NCBI RefSeq assembly: GCF_043769475.1
Contig: NZ_CP171729.1
Location: forward strand, 5,146,001 to 5,210,000
DNA from: Allomesorhizobium sp043769475
GTDB taxonomy: Bacteria; Pseudomonadota; Alphaproteobacteria; Rhizobiales; Rhizobiaceae
DNA length: 64,000 nt
Direction: 5' to 3'
Below are positions 17,175 to 25,154 of this stretch, in pieces. A program made the position numbers and the translations under genes. The notes below the pieces were generated by a model. That model was not told where the DNA came from. It saw nothing but the letters and a program-made list of their open reading frames with translations, and did not search any database. Position 1 is the first letter of the stretch. Each line of letters starts with the position of its first letter.

Positions 17175-17681
17175 ATGGCCGGCCACAATCACCCCCTCAT
17201 CCGCCCGGCGACCATTGACGACGCCGAGACGATCCATGCTGCGATCCTCGGCATCGCCGAGGCGGTTGGCGAATTGCACAAGGTGAGAAGCACGCCGGAT
17301 GACATACGCCGCTTCGGTTTCGGTCCAACTCCGGCATTCGAGGCGCTGATTGCCGAAGTCGAGGGCATCTTCGCCGGCCTCTGTCTCTTCTTCCCGAGCT
17401 TCTCGACTTGGCAAGGACGCCCGGGCGTCTATGTTCAGGATCTGTTCGTGGCGAAGGATTTTCGCGGACTTGGCGTCGGCGAGAAGCTGTTGAAACGGCT
17501 GGCGGCGGTGACGCGGGAACGCGGCGGCCACTACATCCGCCTTTCCGTCGACACCGGCAATCACAGCGCCCAGGCATTTTACCAGCGTCTCGGGCTTCGC
17601 CTATCGGACGCCGAGCAGATATATGCCGCCTATCGCGAGGATTTCAACGCGCTCGCCGACGCTGGCGATGACGAGGGGTAA
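17175..17681 (+). CDS. GNAT-family N-acetyltransferase
   Basis: A 168-residue GNAT fold protein: the acetyl-CoA binding motif A is seen in VQDLFVAKDFRGLGVGEKLLKRL around residue 90-110, and motif B-like AQAFYQRLGLRL near residue 135. The N-terminal part resembles diamine/spermidine acetyltransferase-like proteins (SSAT group). It lies five bases after BKACE and six before the deacetylase-like gene, suggesting that an amine may be acetylated and later deacetylated within one pathway. The acceptor is unknown. Confidence 0.87.
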   Translation: MAGHNHPLIRPATIDDAETIHAAILGIAEAVGELHKVRSTPDDIRRFGFGPTPAFEALIAEVEGIFAGLCLFFPSFSTWQGRPGVYVQDLFVAKDFRGLGVGEKLLKRLAAVTRERGGHYIRLSVDTGNHSAQAFYQRLGLRLSDAEQIYAAYREDFNALADAGDDEG

Positions 17682-17687
17682 GCTGTT

Positions 17688-18719
17688 ATGAAAGCCTTCT
17701 TTGCCGACGAACAAAGACGCCACGACCCGAAGGCATTCTTATCAAGCGGGGCGCCGCAGCCCAATCCGGAAAAGCCGGAACGCGTCGAGCGGCTGCTTGC
17801 CGGCGCACGCGCTGCTGGATGCGAAATCGTCCGCCCGCGCGATTTTGGTCTTGGGCCGATCGCCGCCGTCCACACGCCGGAATATCTGGAATTCCTCGAA
17901 AACATCTTTGCGCGCTGGCGGCGCATCGAAGGCGCGTCGGCGGAAGTGATCCCCAACATCCATCCGATCGCGCGCGGCGGCAGCTATCCGGCGTCGGCGG
18001 TCGGACAAGCCGGCTATCATATGGCCGACACGGCCTGTCCGATCTCGGCCGAAACTTTTGACAGCGCCTGCTGGAGCGCATGGTCGGCGGTCGAGGCAGC
18101 CGAAGCGGTGATGTCCGGCGCACCGGCCGCCTATGCGCTCTGCCGCCCGCCCGGCCATCATGCCTTTGCCGATGTCGCCGGCGGCTTCTGCTTCATCAAC
18201 AATTCGGCGGTCGCCGCCGAGCATCTGCGGAAATCGGCGGCCCGCGTGGCGATCCTCGATGTCGACCTGCATCACGGCAACGGCACCCAGGGCATTTTCT
18301 ACGCCCGGCCGGACGTGCTGACGGTTTCGATTCATGCTGATCCCGTCCGGTTCTATCCATTCTTTTGGGGTCATGCCGACGAGCGCGGCGAAGGGCCGGG
18401 CCTCGGTTACAATTTGAACCTGCCGCTCACGCGCAAGTCTGGCGACGAGCGATTTCTGGAAGCGCTGGCCACTGCCCGCCAGCGAATCCGCGCTTTTGCG
18501 CCGGACGCACTGGTGGTGGCGCTCGGGCTGGACGCGTTCGAGGGCGATCCGTTCGGTGGACTGTCGGTCACTACGCCAGGATTTTCTCGCATTGCCGAGG
18601 CGATCGCTGGGCTTGGTCTACCGACTGTTATCGTCCAGGAAGGCGGCTATCTCTGCGACGCGCTCGGCGACAATCTGACCGCCTTTCTCGGCGGCTATGG
18701 CAACGCGTTGAAAGTATAG
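17688..18719 (+). CDS. Histone deacetylase-like / acetylpolyamine amidohydrolase
   Basis: A 343-residue arginase/deacetylase-superfamily zinc hydrolase. The active site is complete: His157-His158 (RPPGHH), metal ligands Asp193 and His195 (DVDLHHGNG) and Asp282 (GLDAFEGDP), and Tyr321 (QEGGY). The N-terminal FADEQRRHDP and overall length match the acetylpolyamine amidohydrolase branch rather than histone deacetylases proper. It ends the five-gene operon. By family it would remove acetyl from a small acetylated amine, perhaps one made or met by the pathway encoded upstream. Confidence 0.88.
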   Translation: MKAFFADEQRRHDPKAFLSSGAPQPNPEKPERVERLLAGARAAGCEIVRPRDFGLGPIAAVHTPEYLEFLENIFARWRRIEGASAEVIPNIHPIARGGSYPASAVGQAGYHMADTACPISAETFDSACWSAWSAVEAAEAVMSGAPAAYALCRPPGHHAFADVAGGFCFINNSAVAAEHLRKSAARVAILDVDLHHGNGTQGIFYARPDVLTVSIHADPVRFYPFFWGHADERGEGPGLGYNLNLPLTRKSGDERFLEALATARQRIRAFAPDALVVALGLDAFEGDPFGGLSVTTPGFSRIAEAIAGLGLPTVIVQEGGYLCDALGDNLTAFLGGYGNALKV

Positions 18720-18726
18720 GGGTGAG

Positions 18727-18753
18727 AAAAGAGCTGCGCCGCCAGCGCAGCTC
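18727..18753 (-). terminator. Rho-independent terminator for the minus-strand membrane protein gene
   Basis: GAGCTGCGC and GCGCAGCTC form a perfect 9-bp stem around a 5-base loop. Read on the minus strand it is followed by TTTTCTC, just past the stop of the gene ending at 18761. It also lies between two convergent genes. Confidence 0.75.
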
Positions 18754-18760
18754 TCGATCG

Positions 18761-19660
18761 CTACCAGGGACGCCGCCAGTCGGCGAACACCGTCTTGTTG
18801 TCGCGGTGGTTGCCGCCCAATGTCGCGCCGTAATACGCGCCGACTGCGCTGACCAGAAACGAGGCGGCGGTGACGAAGGCCGCGATCATCGCCACTTTGC
18901 GCGCCGTTTCGGCCGCCTGCCTCGCTTCCGCTTCGGCCGCCTGCGCATCGGCCAGCAACGCATCGACGCGTTGCTGCGCCTGCGCCTCATCCAGGCCTGC
19001 GCGGGCGGCGATGGTTGTCGTCAGATATTGCCGGTCGGCGTCGTTCAGCGCGCCGTCTGATACGGCGGTGGTGAGCACGCGGCCTATTTCGTCACGCGCT
19101 TCGGCGCTCACCGGCGCCGCCGCCGGGTCTCCGGAACGCAGGAATCTGTCGACCAAAAGGTCGTAGGCGCCCGACAGAGGATCTTCGCCTTCGGCGGTGC
19201 CCGCGCCGCTGGCTGCGCCCGCCGCTATCGTGCTCATCGAAGTGGCGGCGGTGCTCGCCGCGCCGCTTATGCCGGATACGGCGATGAAGGCGCCGACCAG
19301 GGCGCCGAGTGCCCATACGATCAGCCCGTGCGAGCCGTCGCGAATGTCCGACTCGTCTTCGGTCGCGTCATGTTTGCGTCGCCGCAGCCTCCCGGTGAGG
19401 TAGCCGCCGGCGATGAAGCTCGAAATCTGCACCCAAAGCAGCCACAGCGCGGCGGCAATCAGGAACCAGAACAGCGACATGCCGCTGCCTTCATAAGGTG
19501 AAGTAAGCGACAGGCCGAGCGCCGAACCGAATGTCAGGAGCACGAATGATATGGCAGTGGCGAATATTGTGCCGGCAAAGATCGCCGGCCAGTCGACATA
19601 GGAACTTTCCTCGGCCTGCACGCCGCCGACCGATATCAGGGGAGAGTCGGAAATGGCCAT
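18761..19660 (-). CDS. Conserved membrane protein of unknown function
   Basis: A 299-residue protein with about four predicted membrane segments (near residues 25-50, 62-85, 113-140 and 258-280). Between the third and fourth is a long soluble Ala/Asp-rich loop that looks coiled-coil near residues 220-255 (AQAAEAEARQAAETARK). I do not recognise a characterised family; similar proteins are common in rhizobia. A GGAAC element upstream (19721-19725 region) has no correct -10 partner. A terminator follows at 18727-18753. Confidence 0.75.
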   Translation of the reverse strand: MAISDSPLISVGGVQAEESSYVDWPAIFAGTIFATAISFVLLTFGSALGLSLTSPYEGSGMSLFWFLIAAALWLLWVQISSFIAGGYLTGRLRRRKHDATEDESDIRDGSHGLIVWALGALVGAFIAVSGISGAASTAATSMSTIAAGAASGAGTAEGEDPLSGAYDLLVDRFLRSGDPAAAPVSAEARDEIGRVLTTAVSDGALNDADRQYLTTTIAARAGLDEAQAQQRVDALLADAQAAEAEARQAAETARKVAMIAAFVTAASFLVSAVGAYYGATLGGNHRDNKTVFADWRRPW

Positions 19661-19742
19661 CGAAGATCTCCTCGAAACGTTGCGGAAACTCAGCGCCGCC
19701 GACGTCAGAAGTCAGGCGGGAGGTTCCCGGATTGCGCGGCGG

Positions 19743-19817
19743 TCAGCGCAGCCCGAACAGCGACAGCACTGCTAGAATGACCACGACAAGGCCGATGAGA
19801 TAAATGATACCGTGCAT
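19743..19817 (-). CDS. 24-residue single-pass membrane protein
   Basis: A very short gene encoding MHGIIYLIGLVVVILAVLSLFGLR-like sequence: a two-residue head, one hydrophobic helix of about 20 residues and a basic end. A strong GGGAGAG Shine-Dalgarno lies six bases before the ATG. A candidate EcfG (general stress) promoter lies 44 bases upstream at 19861-19885. Comparable tiny one-helix proteins are widespread in alphaproteobacteria. Function is unknown; the promoter suggests induction under stress. Confidence 0.7.
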   Translation of the reverse strand: MHGIIYLIGLVVVILAVLSLFGLR

Positions 19818-19860
19818 TTCGGTCTCTCCCTTCGCGCGCATTGAATAAATGCCCGAAATC

Positions 19861-19885
19861 AACCAGCAGCAGGCAAGTTGGTTCC
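19861..19885 (-). promoter_or_regulatory. Candidate EcfG (general stress response) promoter
   Basis: On the minus strand GGAAC is followed by 17 bases and GTT, matching the alphaproteobacterial EcfG/RpoE2 consensus GGAAC-N16/17-cGTT except for the weak c. It is 44 bases upstream of the 24-residue membrane protein gene. Confidence 0.5.
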
Positions 19886-20099
19886 CGCGGCGCGCCAGAA
19901 CAGGTTTTGCGCAGCAGACGTTGGCCGTCCTAGGCATAACACGGAAGGCGTGGCCGAAGCGCTTCACGCCCTTGATGGCGGCTCAGGGCGAGCCACAAAG
20001 GCGGGCCACAGGAAGTTACTTGGCAATTGGCCAGGGCGGCCAGTTTGGTGGGGTCGGAAATCGGTGCGCGATTCTTCCCTTGTCACGCCTCCGTTGCGC

Positions 20100-20306
20100 T
20101 CAGTGCCTTGTGTGGGCGTCGCGCGGGGCTTGCGCGCCGGCATGGATGCCGGGGCTACGTTTCTGGAACGGAACCCATGGATTGGCGCGGATGATCTGTT
20201 CGAGCTGTTCGGGCCTGTCCACGGAACGGCCCAGTCCCTGCTGCCTGCGCTGGTTGAGCCACAGAGGCTTCATTTCTGCCAGGAAACTGCTGATCAATTT
20301 CTTCAT
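20100..20306 (-). CDS. Small hypothetical protein (68 aa)
   Basis: A 68-residue open frame starting MKKLISSFLAEMKPLWLNQR, basic in the first half, with SVDRPEQLEQIIRANPWVPF in the middle. The ATG is preceded by GGGAGG at seven bases, and a candidate EcfG promoter lies 41 bases upstream. An overlapping minus-strand frame (20155-20424) lacks these signals. No homologous family is recognised. The gene is supported by translation and promoter signals, not by homology. Confidence 0.5.
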   Translation of the reverse strand: MKKLISSFLAEMKPLWLNQRRQQGLGRSVDRPEQLEQIIRANPWVPFQKRSPGIHAGAQAPRDAHTRH

Positions 20307-20346
20307 TTGGCGTACCTCCCAGGAGCATCGGCCGCACCCACTCTTC

Positions 20347-20371
20347 AACAGCGGAGAAGCCCGTTGGTTCC
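20347..20371 (-). promoter_or_regulatory. Candidate EcfG promoter
   Basis: GGAAC-N17-GTT on the minus strand, placed 41 bases before the ATG of the 68-residue gene at 20306. Same architecture as the sites at 19861, 30422 and 43720. Confidence 0.5.
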
Positions 20372-20420
20372 CCATATTGCGCAAGAATGCGCCTTAAAAC
20401 GGGCGGTTTAGGGCCGGAGG

Positions 20421-20747
20421 TCAATCGCCGAAGCGGCCGCCGTTGTCGGGCTTCCGGAGGTGGCTGCGGATAGCAGCTTCCTCCCCGTCGTCGGGCAGCG
20501 CCTCGTCGCTCTCCTGGTAGGGGTTGTCGTCGTCCTCCTCCTGCGAAAGGTCGACGTCCTCGGAGACTATTTCCACCTCTTCCGAGGCGAAAACGTCCTC
20601 CTCGTCGGCGCCTGCTTCAGCCTCGGCGGGGTCGATGCGTTCCCAATCCTCTTCCACAATCGGCTCATCGTCCTCTACCACAACCGGGGCATCGTCCTCT
20701 GTCGGATTGCTGGACTGCCCTGGTTTGTCCTGATCTGCCATCGTCAT
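20421..20747 (-). CDS. Highly acidic low-complexity protein
   Basis: A 108-residue protein extremely rich in Glu and Asp (for example DDEPIVEEDWE and SQEEDDDNPYQES), probably disordered and soluble. The start ATG overlaps the stop of the preceding small gene (ATGA), and GAAAGG stands upstream; a second Met is two codons in. Function is unknown. Acidic disordered proteins of this kind can act as chaperone-like or metal/nucleic-acid mimic proteins, but nothing specific is visible here. Confidence 0.65.
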   Translation of the reverse strand: MTMADQDKPGQSSNPTEDDAPVVVEDDEPIVEEDWERIDPAEAEAGADEEDVFASEEVEIVSEDVDLSQEEDDDNPYQESDEALPDDGEEAAIRSHLRKPDNGGRFGD

Positions 20748-20896
20748 CGCGGATGCCTTTCTTGTTGCCCCTTCAGGTGTTCTTGCCGCCTCCCGCCGGG
20801 CGGTGGCAAAAGCGCGATTGGACGCCGTATCCGGTTTTCCGCCATTACGCGGTTGACCACCCAGCCGGCAAAGAGAATGGAGAGCATGCGAACCAT
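20744..20896 (-). CDS. Small basic protein with a hydrophobic N terminus (50 aa)
   Basis: Begins MVRMLSILFAGWVVNRVMAE, then a basic Pro-rich tail. The ATG lies two bases after the stop of the 33-residue gene at 21000-20899, and its stop overlaps the acidic gene start, so the three look translationally coupled. A TTG at 20944 would give a longer version overlapping the upstream gene. No family recognised. Confidence 0.45.
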   Translation of the reverse strand: MVRMLSILFAGWVVNRVMAENRIRRPIALLPPPGGRRQEHLKGQQERHPR

Positions 20897-20898
20897 GT

Positions 20899-21000
20899 TC
20901 AGCGTCTCTTCACGGGCTTGAAATCGGCCGTTTCGGGTGGCCAATGCGGAAACCAGCGCGCCTTCGCCAGGGCCAGAAGCAGATTGATCAACCTGTCCAT
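20899..21000 (-). CDS. 33-residue hypothetical protein
   Basis: A short gene starting MDRLINLLLALAKARWFPHW, with a good Shine-Dalgarno (AGGGAGAAAGCG before ATG). It is the first cistron of a run 33 aa, 50 aa, 108 aa in which each start is within a few bases of the previous stop. The N terminus is amphipathic and the C terminus is basic (KPVKRR). No known family. Confidence 0.45.
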   Translation of the reverse strand: MDRLINLLLALAKARWFPHWPPETADFKPVKRR

Positions 21001-21022
21001 CGCTTTCTCCCTTTAGAAGGCC

Positions 21023-21042
21023 GCGCGTCCTTTCGGACGCGC
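21023..21042. repeat. Short hairpin of a common rhizobial intergenic repeat
   Basis: GCGCGTCC and GGACGCGC surround TTTC, a perfect 8-bp stem. It is followed by AAAGGACGCTCTT, a context I recognise as recurring between genes in Mesorhizobium-like genomes. It precedes a second palindrome at 21061-21105; both lie between the small-protein operon and ku. Confidence 0.6.
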
Positions 21043-21060
21043 AAAGGACGCTCTTGATCC

Positions 21061-21105
21061 GCGCATGATCCTTTCCGAAACCGATTCCGGTTTTCGGGTC
21101 ATGCG
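21061..21105. repeat. Palindromic rhizobial intergenic repeat
   Basis: An imperfect palindrome of about 45 bases: GCGCATGATCC, TTTCCGAAACCG, then CGGTTTTCGGG and TCATGCG. This CATGATC...GATCATG-type element with a CCGAAAACCG core is widespread between rhizobial genes. It may form a stable stem in RNA. Confidence 0.65.
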
Positions 21106-21184
21106 TTAGTGGGGAAAAAGCGGGTGAGCGCGGATTTGGTTCCGGGACGACGCGGAATTTTGTGACGGTCGACGAACGGCGGTT

Positions 21185-22048
21185 CTAGGCCTTCGTCTTG
21201 GCCTTGTCGGAGCCCGACGCCTTCTTGCCCGACGCGGGCTTGTCGTCCGTCTTGCCGCCCGATTTGCCGGCGTCCTCCGCCAGGCTCTTTCTCAAAGCGT
21301 CGAAAAGATTGACGACATTGGAGGGTTTCGTTTCCGGTTTTGCCTTCTGTACCTTCTTGCCGGCTTTCTTGGAGCGGACAAGTTCGGCCAGCGCGGCCTC
21401 GTAATGGTCCTCGAACTTGGAAGGATCGAACTTCGCCTTCTTCTTGTCGACGATGCCGGCGGCAAGGTCGATCATGTCCTTGTCGAGCTTTACGCTTTTG
21501 ACGTCGTCGAACACCTCGCCGGGCCGGCGCACCGTGGTGTCGTAGCGCAGCGTGGTCACCAGCATGCCCTTGCCAAACGGCTCGACGAGCACGGGCCGTT
21601 CGCGGCGATAGAGCACGACGCGGGCCAACCCGGCCATCTTCTTGGCGCTGAGCGCCTCGCGGATGACGGCGAAGGCCTCCTCCGAGACCTTGTCGGCCGG
21701 CGCCAGATAATAGGGCGTGTCGAGATAGACCTCGTCGATTTCGGATTTGTCGATGAAACCTTCCATATCCATCGTGTGCGACGATTCGATCTGGACGGCC
21801 TCGATCTCCTCTTCCTCGATCAGCAGGAACTCGTCGTCGCTGATTTCATAGCCCTTGACCTGATCGTCCTCGCCGACAGGCTTGCCGCTGGCGCCATCGA
21901 TATACTGGCGCTTCACCCTGTTGCCGGTCGCCCGGTTGATCGTGCGGAACGAGATCTTGCCGCCCTGCGTCGTGGCGTTCGACAATTCCACCGCACAGGT
22001 CACCAGCGAAAGTTTCAGATAGCCTTTCCATGCCGGGCGGAGCGCCAT
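21185..22048 (-). CDS. ku: Non-homologous end-joining protein Ku
   Basis: A 287-residue bacterial Ku. It forms a homodimeric ring on DNA ends and recruits ligase LigD. The N terminus ALRPAWKGYLKLSLVTCAVEL, the central YIDGASGKPVGEDDQVKGYE and the hydrophobic barrel region are typical. The tail from about residue 230 is Lys-rich (KKAGKKVQKAK, KKASGSDKAKTKA), as in Ku proteins that contact DNA through a basic extension. I chose the ATG at 22048; a GTG is directly before it. No ligD gene is adjacent. Some rhizobial ku genes are under general stress control; only a weak GGAAC-N17-ATT is seen at 22148-22172. Confidence 0.95.
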   Translation of the reverse strand: MALRPAWKGYLKLSLVTCAVELSNATTQGGKISFRTINRATGNRVKRQYIDGASGKPVGEDDQVKGYEISDDEFLLIEEEEIEAVQIESSHTMDMEGFIDKSEIDEVYLDTPYYLAPADKVSEEAFAVIREALSAKKMAGLARVVLYRRERPVLVEPFGKGMLVTTLRYDTTVRRPGEVFDDVKSVKLDKDMIDLAAGIVDKKKAKFDPSKFEDHYEAALAELVRSKKAGKKVQKAKPETKPSNVVNLFDALRKSLAEDAGKSGGKTDDKPASGKKASGSDKAKTKA

Positions 22049-22412
22049 CACTATGCCTCACATTGTCATGTGCAGGGACAACTCCGACGAGCGGAGGGCC
22101 TGCGGAACGCCATAATACGCCTAAACCGGGTTAACGCTATCCTACGCAATGTGCGGCGCGCTCTCCGGTTCCGCGGCTACGATGTGCCCCTTGCTCGCAA
22201 TAGTGAGGGTTTCGATCTCGCGGAAATAGCGGCTGCCCAGTTCGCCGGCCTTCCTCGCCAGTTCAACCGCGAATCCGGCTGCAACGCGCGAGCATTCCTG
22301 TATTCGGGAAACGCAGTGCTCCCCGCCATCTGACTGGCAGACCGATAGCAGGCTTGAATTGGCGGTCGAACTGGCAGCGGCCGCCAGGCTTCAGAAGAAT
22401 TTCGACGCCCAA
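22049..22412. other. 364-base spacer between ku and gyrB
   Basis: No complete gene is convincing here. A minus-strand segment (about 22145-22290) reads as protein-like (VAAGFAVELARKAGELGSRY and following, ending at a stop near 22147) but has no start codon in that frame. An ATG at 22331 would reach it only with one extra base near AGGAA (about 22302-22306). It could be a broken small gene or chance. The spacer also holds the ku leader and a weak GGAAC-N17-ATT motif. Confidence 0.35.
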
Positions 22413-24860
22413 TTAAACGTCCAGATTGGCCACCGACAGGGCGTTTTCCTGGATGAAATCGCGGCGCGGTTCGACATCGTCGCCCATCAGCCGCGCAAAC
22501 AGCGAGTCGGCGTCGGTGGCGTCGTTCACCTTGACCTGCAGCAGCGAGCGCACGTTCGGGTCGAGCGTGGTTTCCCAGAGCTGTTCGGCGTTCATTTCGC
22601 CGAGACCCTTGTAGCGCTGCATGGTCAGGCCCTTGCGACCGGTGGCGAACACGGCGTCGAGCAGCGCCAGCGGACCCGAAATCGTCTCGGCATTGTCCTT
22701 GCGGCGTAGCACCGGCGATTGCGAATAGACCTCGCCGAGGCGATCGGCGTAGCGATGGAGCGCGCGCGCATCGGCCGAGTTGATCAGGCCCATGTCGAGA
22801 TGCGCATATTCCTTCACGCCGCGCAGCATGCGCTCGAAAATAAAGCCGCCAGGCCCCTCGTTGGAGGTCGCGGTGCGGCCTTCCCAGCCGCGCTCGATGT
22901 CCTCGGCGATGGCGTCGAGCCGCTCGGCCACCCTCTGCGCCATCTCGTTGGCGCGGCCGAGATCGTTGAAGATTTCCGGGTTGAGCGCGCCTGCGATCGC
23001 CGCCTGCTCGACCACGCCACGATTGTAGCGCGTGTGCAGGCCGTTGATCAGCGAGCGCACGGCGAGCGCGTCGTCGATGGCGCCGCGCAGATCCTTGCCG
23101 GCGCGCACTTCGCCGGAAGACAGCGTCAGCGAAGCCTCCTCCAGCCCCGATCCGATCAGGAATTCCTCGAACGCGCCTTCGTCCTTGATGTATTGCGAAC
23201 TCTTGCCCCGCGTCACCTTGTAGAGCGGCGGCTGCGCGATGAAGAGATGGCCGCGCTCGATCAGTTCCGGCATCTGCCGGAAGAAGAAGGTCAAGAGCAG
23301 CGTCCTGATATGCGCGCCGTCCACGTCGGCGTCGGTCATGATGATGATCTTGTGGTAGCGCAATTTGTCGGCGTTGAACTCGTCCTTGCCTATCGAGGTG
23401 CCGAGTGCGGTTATCAGCGTGCCGATCATTTCGGACGACAACATGCGGTCGAACCGCGCGCGCTCGACATTGAGGATTTTTCCACGCAGCGGCAAAATGG
23501 CCTGGTTCTGGCGCGAGCGTCCGCCCTTGGCCGAGCCGCCGGCGGAATCGCCCTCGACGATGAAGATTTCGGATTTGGCCGGGTCTCGTTCCTGGCAGTC
23601 GGCGAGCTTGCCGGGCAGCGAGGTGATGTCGAGCACGCCCTTGCGCCGCGTCAGTTCGCGCGCCTTGCGCGCCGCTTCGCGCGCCGCCGCCGCCTCGACA
23701 ACCTTGGCGATCAGCGTCTTTGCTTCCGCCGGATGCTCCTCGAGCCAGGTGCCGAGCGCCTCGTTGACGAGGCTTTCGACCACGGGACGCACTTCCGAGG
23801 AAACCAGCTTGTCTTTGGTCTGGGAGGAGAATTTCGGATCGGGCACCTTCACCGACAAAACGGCAGTCAGGCCTTCGCGGCTGTCATCGCCGGTGATCGA
23901 CACCTTTTCCTTCTTGGCGATGCCGGAGGTTTCGGCATAGCCGGTGACCTGGCGCGTCAGCGCACCGCGAAAGCCGGCCAGATGGGTGCCGCCATCGCGC
24001 TGCGGGATGTTGTTGGTGAAGGCCAGCACATTCTCGTGATAACTGTCGTTCCACCACATCGCCACTTCCACGGTGATACCGTCGCGCTCCGCCTTGATGG
24101 CGATCGGCGTGGAGATCAGCGGCTTCTTGGCGCGGTCGAGATATCTGACGAACTCGATCAGCCCGCCTTCGTAGAGCAGTTCCTGCGTCTTCACATCGGC
24201 ATGCCGCGCATCGGTCAGGACGATCCTGACGCCCGAATTCAGGAAAGCCAGTTCGCGCAGCCGGTGCTCCAGCGTGCCGTAGTCGAACTCGACCATGGTG
24301 AAGGTCTCGCTCGACGGCATGAAGGAAACCTCAGTGCCGGTCGCGTCGCCCGCATCGCCGGTTTCACGCAATGGGGCGTCAGCCACGCCATGCGTGAAGC
24401 TCATTTCGAAGATCTTGCCCTTGCGGCGGATCTTCAGCTTCAGCCAGACCGACAGCGCGTTGACCACCGACACGCCGACACCGTGCAGGCCGCCCGAAAC
24501 CTTGTAGGAATTCTGGTCGAATTTGCCGCCGGCATGCAGCTGCGTCATGATGACTTCGGCGGCCGAAATGCCTTCTCCGGTGTGGATATCGGTCGGAATG
24601 CCGCGGCCATTGTCGGTCACCGTCACCGAACCGTCCGGGTTGAGCGTCACCGTCACCAGCGTGGCGTGGCCGGCCAGGGCCTCGTCGATGGCGTTGTCGA
24701 CCACCTCGTAGACCATGTGGTGCAGGCCCGAACCGTCGTCGGTGTCGCCGATATACATGCCGGGCCGCTTGCGCACGGCGTCCAGGCCCTTGAGAACCTT
24801 GATGGAATCGGCGCCGTACTCGGCCGATGCGCCGGCAGCGTTCTCGGAATTATCGCTCAT
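22413..24860 (-). CDS. gyrB: DNA gyrase subunit B
   Basis: An 815-residue type II topoisomerase ATPase subunit. The GHKL motifs are seen: VDNAIDEALAGHA near residue 59, NGRGIPTDIH, and GGLHGVGVSVVNAL near 122. The TOPRIM domain shows EGDSAGGSAKGGR (about residue 430) and DADVDGAHI. The C-terminal gyrase B region has YKGLGEMNAEQLWETT. The length is typical of alphaproteobacterial GyrB. No gyrA is nearby. It is transcribed alone on the minus strand, with 294 bases of upstream spacer before the divergent dehydrogenase gene. Confidence 0.98.
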   Translation of the reverse strand: MSDNSENAAGASAEYGADSIKVLKGLDAVRKRPGMYIGDTDDGSGLHHMVYEVVDNAIDEALAGHATLVTVTLNPDGSVTVTDNGRGIPTDIHTGEGISAAEVIMTQLHAGGKFDQNSYKVSGGLHGVGVSVVNALSVWLKLKIRRKGKIFEMSFTHGVADAPLRETGDAGDATGTEVSFMPSSETFTMVEFDYGTLEHRLRELAFLNSGVRIVLTDARHADVKTQELLYEGGLIEFVRYLDRAKKPLISTPIAIKAERDGITVEVAMWWNDSYHENVLAFTNNIPQRDGGTHLAGFRGALTRQVTGYAETSGIAKKEKVSITGDDSREGLTAVLSVKVPDPKFSSQTKDKLVSSEVRPVVESLVNEALGTWLEEHPAEAKTLIAKVVEAAAAREAARKARELTRRKGVLDITSLPGKLADCQERDPAKSEIFIVEGDSAGGSAKGGRSRQNQAILPLRGKILNVERARFDRMLSSEMIGTLITALGTSIGKDEFNADKLRYHKIIIMTDADVDGAHIRTLLLTFFFRQMPELIERGHLFIAQPPLYKVTRGKSSQYIKDEGAFEEFLIGSGLEEASLTLSSGEVRAGKDLRGAIDDALAVRSLINGLHTRYNRGVVEQAAIAGALNPEIFNDLGRANEMAQRVAERLDAIAEDIERGWEGRTATSNEGPGGFIFERMLRGVKEYAHLDMGLINSADARALHRYADRLGEVYSQSPVLRRKDNAETISGPLALLDAVFATGRKGLTMQRYKGLGEMNAEQLWETTLDPNVRSLLQVKVNDATDADSLFARLMGDDVEPRRDFIQENALSVANLDV

Positions 24861-25154
24861 GAAGGACCGTTTTCTCTATGCCGAAAGAAAGCGCGCGAAA
24901 AGCAATCGAATCGCGCGCGCTGAGATACTGCAGATATAGGCGTTCCAGGCGGTTTTTCCAAGGTTTGCGGGCGTTTTGATGGCGAGAGAGAACCGCCACG
25001 AATTTTGCGCCGGCGCACCTGTCGGCGCCGGGCGGCATCACATTCGGGTGACACTGCGGCCGCAGGCACCAAAGTGCGAAACAGATCGCTGCTTCACCAG
25101 TTGTCGGGCAGATAGGGACGAGAATCCGACCGCCACAAAGGAGGAAACGCTGCG

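Noticed and set aside
19721..19740. EcfG promoter for the 299-residue membrane protein
   Set aside because: GGAAC is present but the CGT falls at 18 bases and is followed by C, outside the consensus.
21115..21145. EcfG promoter for the small-gene run at 21000
   Set aside because: GGAAC-N17-GCTT; the invariant GTT is missing.
22719..24923. 734-codon plus-strand frame opposite gyrB
   Set aside because: Fully antisense to gyrB with no domain-like sequence; a GC-driven shadow.
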